Below are positions 1 through 4,568 of a DNA stretch of 8,076 nt, one piece after another. Position 1 is the first letter of the stretch. The number at the start of each line of letters is the position of its first letter. Made by a program: the position numbers and the translations under genes. The notes beneath the pieces were generated by a model. That model made no database searches. It was not told the origin of the DNA and saw only the letters and a list, made by a program, of their open reading frames with translations. This DNA comes from Pseudomonadota bacterium (lineage in GTDB: Bacteria; Pseudomonadota; Gammaproteobacteria; Burkholderiales; Gallionellaceae), in NCBI GenBank assembly GCA_021847165.1, contig JAJZUH010000088.1:1-8076 (forward strand). The letters run 5' to 3'.

Positions 1-849
1 CTGCACTGGCCGATGTGGGTGGTGCTGCCGCTGGGTGCGCTGATCGCCTGCGGCTTCGGCGTGTTGCTCGGCGCGCCCACGCTGAAATTGCGCGGCGATT
101 ACCTCGCCATCGTCACTCTCGGCTTCGGCGAGATTATCCGCATCTTCCTCAACAACCTGAATGCGCCGGTCAATGTCACCAACGGCCCGCAGGGCATCAG
201 CGCCATCGATCCGCTGCAGATCGGCGGCTTTTCGTTCGGCAATTCGTACGAGTGGCTCGGTTTCCGCATCGACGATGTGCACCTGCATTACTACCTGTTC
301 CTCGCGTTTACCCTGCTGGTGATCTTCGTTTCGCGCCGCCTTGAGGATTCGCGCATCGGACGGGCCTGGGTGGCAATACGCGAAGACGAGGTCGCCGCCT
401 CCGCAATGGGCATCAACACGCGCAATATCAAATTGCTGGCTTTTGCCATGGGCGCGACCTTCGGTGGCATCTCCGGCGGCCTGTTTGCCGGCTTCCAGGG
501 GTTCGTCAGCCCGGAAAGCTTCAGCCTGATGGAATCCGTCATGGTGCTGTGCATGGTGGTGCTGGGCGGCATGGGCAATGTCGGCGGCGTGGTGCTGGGC
601 GGCGTGCTGCTGGTGATATTGCCGGAACTGTTCCGCAATGCGGCGGGACCCGTGCAGCAGGCGCTGCTCGGAAAAGTGGTGGTTGATCCGGAAAGTTTGC
701 GCATGCTGATGTTCGGCCTCGCGCTGATTCTGGTGATGCTGTGGCGGCCCGCCGGATTATGGCCTTCGACGCAACGCCGGCGCGAATTTGCTGCCGAGAG
801 CAGTGTGTTGCAGCAAGAACAGGAGACGGTGTATGACGCCAGCAAGTGA
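1..849 (+). CDS. livM: Branched-chain amino acid ABC transporter permease LivM (5' end missing)
   Basis: Inner-membrane permease that forms the translocation path of a Liv/HAAT-type importer together with LivH; the substrate would be leucine, isoleucine, valine or similar amino acids delivered by a periplasmic binding protein. The frame is open from base 1, before the first ATG at 13, so the start lies outside the window; 282 residues are visible against roughly 300-420 for the family. Seen: the family hallmark around bases 76-140 (APTLKLRGDYLAIVTLGFGE), several long hydrophobic helices, a glycine-rich segment (GGMGNVGGVVLGG) near bases 565-605, and the usual C-terminal RPAGLWP before a short charged tail. 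The last 17 bases overlap livG. A urea-type (UrtC) permease is less likely because the following ATPases read as LivG and LivF. The substrate cannot be fixed from this sequence. Confidence 0.93.
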   Translation: MHWPMWVVLPLGALIACGFGVLLGAPTLKLRGDYLAIVTLGFGEIIRIFLNNLNAPVNVTNGPQGISAIDPLQIGGFSFGNSYEWLGFRIDDVHLHYYLFLAFTLLVIFVSRRLEDSRIGRAWVAIREDEVAASAMGINTRNIKLLAFAMGATFGGISGGLFAGFQGFVSPESFSLMESVMVLCMVVLGGMGNVGGVVLGGVLLVILPELFRNAAGPVQQALLGKVVVDPESLRMLMFGLALILVMLWRPAGLWPSTQRRREFAAESSVLQQEQETVYDASK

Positions 850-1621
850 GCGCCTGCTCGAACTTGCCAATGTGGGCAAGCACTTCGGCGGCGTGATTGC
901 ACTGGAGGGCGTATCGCTACACATTCGGCGCGGCGAAATATACGGCTTGATTGGTCCGAACGGTGCAGGCAAGACCACGCTGTTCAACGTCGTTACTGGC
1001 CTGTATCAACTGGACAGCGGTTCGTTCGATTTCGACGGCCAGCGCTATACGCGTTGCAAACCTCATTTGCTGGCTCAAGCCGGTATCGCACGCACCTTTC
1101 AGAACATCCGCCTGTTTGCCAACATGAGCGCACTGGAAAACATCATGGTCGGTCGCCATGTGCGCACTCGCACCGGCATCTGGGGCGCGCTGACGCGGCA
1201 TGCTGCAGCTCGAGCCGAAGAGCGCGACATCGTGCAGCGTGCGCGAGAGTTGCTGGACTATGTAGGCATCGATTGCGCGCACCAGACCCTGGCAAAACAT
1301 TTGTCCTATGGCGAACAGCGCCGCCTGGAGATCGCCCGTGCCTTGGCCACCGAACCGAAACTGCTCGCGCTGGATGAGCCCGCCGCCGGCATGAATGCGA
1401 CTGAAACAGTCGCGCTGAAAGCCCTGCTGCAGAAGATACGCGCCAGCGGCACTACCGTGCTGCTGATCGAGCACGATGTCAAACTCATCATGGGGCTGTG
1501 CGACCGGGTTGCCGTGCTGGATTACGGCAAAAAGATCGCGGAAGGCGTGCCCGAAGAGGTGCGCCGCGACCCAGCCGTGATTGCTGCTTACCTGGGTGAC
1601 CGCACGGGAGGCGATGCTTGA
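833..1621 (+). CDS. livG: Branched-chain amino acid ABC transporter ATP-binding protein LivG
   Basis: One of the two cytoplasmic ATPases that power the Liv importer. The chosen ATG at 833 (262 residues) has an AGGAG ribosome site at 821-825, seven bases upstream; an in-frame ATG at 788 lies deep inside livM, has no such site and would add 15 unrelated residues. Seen: Walker A GPNGAGKT at residues 41-48, Q-loop Gln90 (RTFQNIRLF, typical of LivG), signature LSYGEQ at 157-162, Walker B LLALDEP at 177-183 and switch His214 in LIEHD. The signature has Tyr in place of the first Gly, as is usual in LivG. The start overlaps the livM end by 17 bases and the TGA stop overlaps the livF ATG by one base, so translation is probably coupled through the operon. 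Length is normal. Confidence 0.95.
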   Translation: MTPASERLLELANVGKHFGGVIALEGVSLHIRRGEIYGLIGPNGAGKTTLFNVVTGLYQLDSGSFDFDGQRYTRCKPHLLAQAGIARTFQNIRLFANMSALENIMVGRHVRTRTGIWGALTRHAAARAEERDIVQRARELLDYVGIDCAHQTLAKHLSYGEQRRLEIARALATEPKLLALDEPAAGMNATETVALKALLQKIRASGTTVLLIEHDVKLIMGLCDRVAVLDYGKKIAEGVPEEVRRDPAVIAAYLGDRTGGDA

Positions 1622-2334
1622 TGAAGCAACTGCTGGAAGTGGAAAACCTCAAAATCTCCTACGGCGGCATCCAGGCGCTGAAAGGCATCAGCCTGAACAT
1701 CGCCGCAGGCGAGCTGGTCACGCTTATCGGCAGCAATGGTGCCGGCAAAACAACCACACTCAAAGCGCTAGCCGGGCTGCTGCATCCGACTGCAGGCAAA
1801 CTGCACTATCGGGACAGGTCGTTGTTGCACATCCCGGCACACCAGAGAATCGCGGAGGGTATCGCGCTGGTGCCGGAGGGGCGCGGCATCTTTGCCCGGC
1901 TCACCGTAGAGGAGAATCTGCTGATGGGCGCTTACGTCCGCAACGACAAGGCGGGGATCGTGGTCGACCTGGAGCGCCAATATGCTTTGTTCCCGCGATT
2001 GGCAGAACGCCGTACGCAACTTGCTGGCACACTCTCCGGCGGCGAACAGCAGATGGTCGCCATGGGGCGCGCGCTGATGGGCAATCCGGTCCTGCTCATG
2101 CTGGATGAGCCCAGCATGGGGCTTGCCCCGCTGATGGTGGAACGGATATTCGAGACTATCCGCACTATCTCGGCGCAGGGTGTCACTATCCTGCTGGTCG
2201 AGCAGAATGCCAGACTGGCACTTGAGTCTGCACAACGCGGGTATGTATTGGAGAGCGGTGCCATCACGCTGTCGGGAGGAGCGAAAGAACTGCTCGGCAG
2301 CGATGCTGTGCAACAGGCCTATCTCGGTGCGTAA
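1621..2334 (+). CDS. livF: Branched-chain amino acid ABC transporter ATP-binding protein LivF
   Basis: Second ATPase of the Liv importer, expected to pair with LivG under LivH/LivM. The ATG at 1621 shares its A with the livG TGA stop; GGAGG at 1607-1611 lies nine bases upstream. A TTG at 1618 is in frame but less likely. 237 residues, normal length. Seen: Walker A GSNGAGKT at 37-44, signature LSGGEQQ at 138-144, Walker B LLMLDEP at 158-164. The Q-loop position reads VPEGRGIF, with Glu86 in place of Gln, and the switch position reads LVEQN, with Gln195 in place of His. Both are the family norm for LivF and not signs of decay. This is the last gene of the operon in this window. The next gene is convergent, and the 106 bases between them (2335-2440) show no clear terminator. 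Confidence 0.95.
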   Translation: MKQLLEVENLKISYGGIQALKGISLNIAAGELVTLIGSNGAGKTTTLKALAGLLHPTAGKLHYRDRSLLHIPAHQRIAEGIALVPEGRGIFARLTVEENLLMGAYVRNDKAGIVVDLERQYALFPRLAERRTQLAGTLSGGEQQMVAMGRALMGNPVLLMLDEPSMGLAPLMVERIFETIRTISAQGVTILLVEQNARLALESAQRGYVLESGAITLSGGAKELLGSDAVQQAYLGA

Positions 2335-2440
2335 GCGGATGGCAAAGAGAATCGCTGCGGCGTAGCTGGGCGGTTTTGCGAGGCCCGGTTTCGATTGCGA
2401 GACTGGCCAGCCGGTTCGCCCGCCGCCCTGCTGTGACGGC

Positions 2441-2905
2441 TCAGTCCCGCACCAGTTTTGTGGTGATGAACTTCCATTCTGCCGGATCGAGCGGTGTGAT
2501 GGACAGGCGATTGCCGCGTTGCAAGGTGCGCATGTTCTCCAGTTCGGGGTGGCTGCGCAGTGCTTCGATGGAAATCAGCGCGATCTTTTTTACCAGTTTC
2601 ACGTCCACATTGAACCAGCGCGGCGTTTCTGGCGTGGCCTTGGGGTCGAAGTACTTATTCTTCCTGTCGAATTGTGTGGCATCGGGATAGGCGGTACTGC
2701 TGACCTTGGCGATGCCCGCGATGCCGGGTTCCTTGCAGTTGGAGTGGTAGAACAGCACGCCGTCGCCGACCTGCATCTGGTCGCGCATGAAGTTGCGAGC
2801 CTGGTAATTGCGTACGCCGTACCAGGCCACAGTTTGGTCGGGCAATGCGGCAAGGTCGTCTATGCTGCAATCGCCGGGTTCGGATTTCATCAGCCAGTAT
2901 CTCAT
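2441..2905 (-). CDS. EVE-domain protein (PUA superfamily, thymocyte nuclear protein 1-like)
   Basis: A 154-residue single-domain EVE protein. The family has a PUA-like fold and is thought to bind modified bases in nucleic acid; the role of the stand-alone bacterial members is not settled. Seen: the N-terminal YWLMKSEPG (3-11), the aromatic stretch AWYGVRNYQARNFMRD (27-42), GDGVLFYHSNC (48-57) followed by PGIAGIAKV (60-68), WFNVDV (97-102) and the C-terminal SITPLDPAEWKFI (135-147). These match the family along its whole length. The ATG at 2905 is chosen because the domain begins there; an upstream ATG at 2944 would place 13 extra residues inside a terminator hairpin. The ribosome site is weak (GGCGAG). 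The gene follows the 6S RNA gene on the same strand, where enterobacteria carry fau/ygfA, so it may depend on read-through from zapB-zapA-6S. Confidence 0.9.
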   Translation of the reverse strand: MRYWLMKSEPGDCSIDDLAALPDQTVAWYGVRNYQARNFMRDQMQVGDGVLFYHSNCKEPGIAGIAKVSSTAYPDATQFDRKNKYFDPKATPETPRWFNVDVKLVKKIALISIEALRSHPELENMRTLQRGNRLSITPLDPAEWKFITTKLVRD

Positions 2906-2917
2906 GTCGAACTCGCC

Positions 2918-2946
2918 ACAAAGAAAATGCGGCTCGCGCCGCATTT
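2918..2946 (-). terminator. Factor-independent terminator after 6S RNA
   Basis: Read on the minus strand: AAATGCGGC, tetraloop GCGA, GCCGCATTT, then TCTTT. This is a nine-base-pair perfect stem at 2925-2946 with a stable GNRA-type loop and a moderately T-rich tail (TTT from the stem, then TCTTT at 2920-2924). It begins seven bases past the inferred 3' end of 6S RNA and ends before the EVE start codon at 2905. It probably ends the 6S precursor. The tail is interrupted by C, so some read-through into the EVE gene is plausible. Confidence 0.75.
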
Positions 2947-2953
2947 GAATGGA

Positions 2954-3129
2954 GTCCCCCGCCTGTGCCGTTGACTCAATATCTTGAACCGGGGTTCAAG
3001 AGGGTCGGTTCCCGGTCACATCAGGTGCGTCCGCGAGGGACGCTCACAACAGTAACTTTGATGGGGCGCAACCTAAGCATTAGCTCATTGGTTCAAAGAA
3101 TTATGAATCTGACGAACACCGCAGGGGAC
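2954..3129 (-). ncRNA. ssrS: 6S RNA
   Basis: 6S RNA binds sigma70 RNA polymerase as a mimic of an open promoter and lowers transcription in stationary phase. Recognised on the minus strand by: (1) terminal pairing of GTCCCC at the 5' end with GGGGAC at the 3' end, in the family contexts CCTGCGGTGTTCG and ACGGCACAGGCGGGGG; (2) the family hairpin CTTGAACC-GGTTCAAG (2983-3000) in the 3' half; (3) TTTGAACC in the 5' half; (4) an apical hairpin GCGTCC-CTCGC-GGACGC (3027-3043); (5) position directly after zapA on the same strand, the arrangement also found in Escherichia coli. The inferred length of about 176 bases matches the usual 180. Ends are set by the terminal stem and could be off by a few bases. 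The 5' end lies four bases beyond the zapA stop, so any dedicated promoter must lie within zapA; otherwise the RNA is cut from the zapBA transcript. Confidence 0.92.
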
Positions 3130-3133
3130 AAAC

Positions 3134-3448
3134 CTAGAACAACTCATCCTGTTCCGCCAGGGCGGCATCGATGGTTGCCTGCATGGATTGCATTCTACGC
3201 TTGAATTCGGCGAGGTCAAATCCACCGCCGATGCGCGTGGTGAGCAGCTCGTGGGTGATGTTGAGGGCAGCCATGATGGCGATGCGTTCGATCGAGGCGA
3301 TCTTGCCCGCATCGCGTATTTCGCGCATCTTCTTGTCCAGATAGGCTACGGCGTCGAGCAGTTCGGCGCGCTCATCTTCGGGGCAGGCGACGCGGAGTTC
3401 GCGATCAAGGATGGTCACGTCCAGCGAACTGACCTTGGCAGTACTCAT
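3134..3448 (-). CDS. zapA: Cell division protein ZapA
   Basis: Cytoplasmic FtsZ-associated protein that bundles FtsZ filaments at midcell. 104 residues, the normal length. Seen: the N-terminal beta segment SLDVTILDRELRVACPEDE (residues 8-26) that starts the ZapA globular head, LLDAVAYLDKKMREIRDAGK (30-49), then IERIAIMAALNITHELL (53-69), and a C-terminal helix with heptad-like hydrophobic spacing that would form the dimer and tetramer coiled coil. The ATG overlaps the stop of the upstream zapB-like gene as ATGA (3445-3448), so translation is coupled. The 6S RNA gene follows four bases after the TAG stop. Confidence 0.95.
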   Translation of the reverse strand: MSTAKVSSLDVTILDRELRVACPEDERAELLDAVAYLDKKMREIRDAGKIASIERIAIMAALNITHELLTTRIGGGFDLAEFKRRMQSMQATIDAALAEQDELF

Positions 3449-3645
3449 TGTGTATCCTCGGGAAGTTGGGACAGGAGTTTTTCCAGGCGCTGTGCCGCTT
3501 CGCTGACCTTGTCCTGACTCTTGCGCTGCTGGCTCAATGCCGAAGCAATTTCCTGGCGTAGTTGCATGTTCTCTGCGCGCAGACGCTGAGTGAGTTGTAC
3601 CAGTTGGGCCAATTTCTGGTCGAGGGCGTCGATTTCGCTATCCAT
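3445..3645 (-). CDS. ZapB-like small coiled-coil protein (TIGR02449-type)
   Basis: A 66-residue protein, almost all helical, with a leucine and hydrophobic heptad pattern from IDALDQKLAQLVQLTQRL (residues 5-22) through MQLRQEI to AAQRLEKLLSQL (50-61). It has no signal peptide or membrane segment. It belongs to the short coiled-coil proteins encoded just before zapA in many beta- and gammaproteobacteria, often annotated as ZapB-like; a division-ring role beside ZapA is inferred from this pairing and not shown by sequence. The stop codon overlaps the zapA ATG by four bases. The ATG at 3645 is chosen because the family begins with M-x(2-4)-L-(D/E)-x-L; the next Met is at residue 27, inside the coil. 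There is no ribosome site upstream of the ATG (see the promoter entry). Confidence 0.85.
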   Translation of the reverse strand: MDSEIDALDQKLAQLVQLTQRLRAENMQLRQEIASALSQQRKSQDKVSEAAQRLEKLLSQLPEDTQ

Positions 3646-3651
3646 GATCGA

Positions 3652-3681
3652 ACTATAAAATTAAAAAGCCTGTTAAGTCAA
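3652..3681 (-). promoter_or_regulatory. Sigma70-type promoter of the zapB-zapA-6S RNA unit
   Basis: On the minus strand, TTGACT (3681-3676), an 18-base spacer and TATAGT (3657-3652), each five of six matches to the sigma70 consensus. The spacer is AT-rich. Expected transcription would begin about seven bases past the -10 box, close to 3645, which is the A of the zapB ATG. The transcript would then have no or almost no leader. Agreement of both boxes makes chance less likely, but no upstream element or mapped start supports it. Confidence 0.7.
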
Positions 3682-3698
3682 TTGGTAACAAGGTATTT

Positions 3699-3731
3699 TG
3701 CAAGTGCTTTGGAATTCCTGTGTGCAAGTGC
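3699..3731. repeat. Direct repeat TGCAAGTGC, two copies
   Basis: Two perfect nine-base copies, 24 bases apart start to start. They lie upstream of the zapB promoter, about 55-90 bases before its expected start, a usual distance for an activator site, and some 215-245 bases before btuM. No known regulator motif is recognised; chance is possible. Confidence 0.35.
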
Positions 3732-3737
3732 CAGTAA

Positions 3738-3899
3738 TGCCGGCTTTGCTTGAATCCATATGAGCACTCCAAATCGCCGCTGGATTTGCTGCCAAAGCGG
3801 TGGGCGTGTGGCGAAGCCCTGTTTCTGGATGCGGCTTCGCGAGAGTGGCAGCAGGCCTGCAACGGGCGCGCAGTCGCTTGGCTACGCCTTTTCTGTTAA
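3738..3899 (+). other. Unassigned open stretch, possible gene remnant
   Basis: Frame open for 53 codons, from the codon after a TAA (3735-3737) to the TAA at 3897-3899, with no ATG or GTG start and no ribosome site; TTG at 3750 is the only plausible initiator. The reading includes SPLDLLPKRWACGEALFLDA and AASREWQQACNGRAVAWLRL (sharing an A), with codon use that resembles coding DNA. Moving one base back at the CTTTTC run near 3889 would extend it into FEPVPDWRYILRGHY just before btuM. It may be a frameshifted remnant or a chance open frame. I do not recognise it. Confidence 0.2.
3811..3840. repeat. Inverted repeat GCGAAGCC / GGCTTCGC
   Basis: Perfect eight-base-pair arms (3811-3818 and 3833-3840) around a 14-base loop. 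There is no T-run on either side, so it is not a normal terminator. It could shape the btuM leader or be a chance GC-rich stem inside the possible remnant. Confidence 0.35.
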
Positions 3900-3944
3900 A
3901 GTTCGAGCCAGTTCCGGATTGGCGTTATATCTTAAGGGGGCATT

Positions 3945-4529
3945 ATGAAAAGCTTGCAGAATCGAACGGTATGGATCGTCGTTGCGCTGATGTCGCTCAT
4001 GGCGTTGACACGTTTCAACCACTTCGGCTCTTCAGCGATGTTGCCCGATGCGTCTTACGCCGTGTTTTTTCTGGGAGGATTGTTCCTCGGACGTCTGCGC
4101 AACGGTTTCGCGATGCTGACGCTGTTGCTGGTCGAAGCAGCGATGGTGGATTATTTCGCGACCACTTTCCTTGGCGTCAGCGCATGGTGCGTTACCCCGG
4201 CGTATGGCTTTCTTGCTTTCAGTTATGCCAGCTTGTGGTATGTGGCACGCTGGTATGCGCCGCACCATGATTTGTCTGCCCAAGGCCTGCTTGCCTTGTT
4301 TGCAGCTGCAATCGCGGCGAGCAGCCTGGCTTTCGTTATTGCCAATGTCAGCTTCTACATGCTGGCAGGATATTTCGGCAATATGAGCGCTTCCGAATAC
4401 TCCACACGCGTCGCAGCGTACTACGGTTCCTATATCGAAGTGGCGTTGCTTTACATCGGATTCGGTGTCATTGCCCAGATGGTATATGCCTTGGTGACCG
4501 GCAAGCGGCACGATGCGAATGCGGTTTGA
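3945..4529 (+). CDS. btuM: BtuM-like solitary S-component, predicted corrinoid/vitamin B12 importer
   Basis: A 194-residue inner-membrane protein with about six hydrophobic segments (roughly residues 9-22, 38-50, 54-69, 83-100, 113-136 and 162-184), the size and topology of ECF-transporter S-components. Motifs seen: ALTRFNHFG (20-28), LPDASYAVFFLGG (33-45) and GVSAWCVTPAYGFLAFSYA (77-95). From family knowledge, BtuM of Thiobacillus denitrificans is a solitary S-component whose Cys80 is the cobalt ligand and takes part in decyanation of cyanocobalamin; Cys82 here, in a short stretch before a Pro-containing helix, fits that residue. No EcfA or EcfT gene is nearby. The start has AAGGGGG four bases upstream. 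The msbA ATG follows 39 bases after the stop, so a shared transcript is plausible. Assignment rests on remembered motifs and topology, not an alignment; otherwise it is an S-component-like protein of unknown substrate. Confidence 0.68.
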   Translation: MKSLQNRTVWIVVALMSLMALTRFNHFGSSAMLPDASYAVFFLGGLFLGRLRNGFAMLTLLLVEAAMVDYFATTFLGVSAWCVTPAYGFLAFSYASLWYVARWYAPHHDLSAQGLLALFAAAIAASSLAFVIANVSFYMLAGYFGNMSASEYSTRVAAYYGSYIEVALLYIGFGVIAQMVYALVTGKRHDANAV

Positions 4530-4568
4530 GTACCGCCTTGAAGGTGTAGCAGGCGTAGCCGTTATTCG

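Larger units (their letters stand above)
3682..3944. other. Intergenic region between divergent zapB and btuM
   Basis: 263 bases with no assigned gene. It holds a nine-base direct repeat TGCAAGTGC (3699-3707 and 3723-3731), a hairpin GCGAAGCC-N14-GGCTTCGC (3811-3840), and an open frame without an ATG (3738-3899). The last 11 bases carry the btuM ribosome site AAGGGGG (3934-3940), four bases before the ATG. No convincing promoter for btuM and no canonical cobalamin riboswitch were found. Confidence 0.6.

Noticed and set aside
291..902. 203-codon minus-strand open frame opposite livM
   Set aside because: Shadow in GC-rich coding DNA; composition rich in Arg, Ser and Pro with no motif.
1876..2208. 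Glu in place of the Q-loop Gln and Gln in place of the switch His in LivF
   Set aside because: Looked like loss of ATPase residues, but both substitutions are the norm for the LivF family.
2335..2440. Terminator between livF and the EVE gene
   Set aside because: Only short, scattered complementary runs (CCGG, TGGCCA) and no T-tail on either strand.
3653..3862. 69-codon minus-strand open frame upstream of zapB
   Set aside because: Covers the zapB promoter, lacks a ribosome site and gives an irregular composition.
3902..3930. Promoter for btuM (TTCGAG-17-TTATAT)
   Set aside because: The -35 box is poor, and transcription would start inside the ribosome site, leaving no usable leader.
3682..3944. 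Cobalamin riboswitch upstream of btuM
   Set aside because: Expected from the gene's family, and GAGTGGCAGCAGGCCTGC near 3842-3859 vaguely resembles a B12 box, but the core elements (GGGAA-GGTG, CCCGCAAC-GTAA, CCACTG, GGAGACC) are absent in order.
3800..4270. 156-codon plus-strand frame overlapping the btuM start
   Set aside because: Most of it is btuM read in another frame; only its short part before 3945 is of possible interest and is noted as a remnant.
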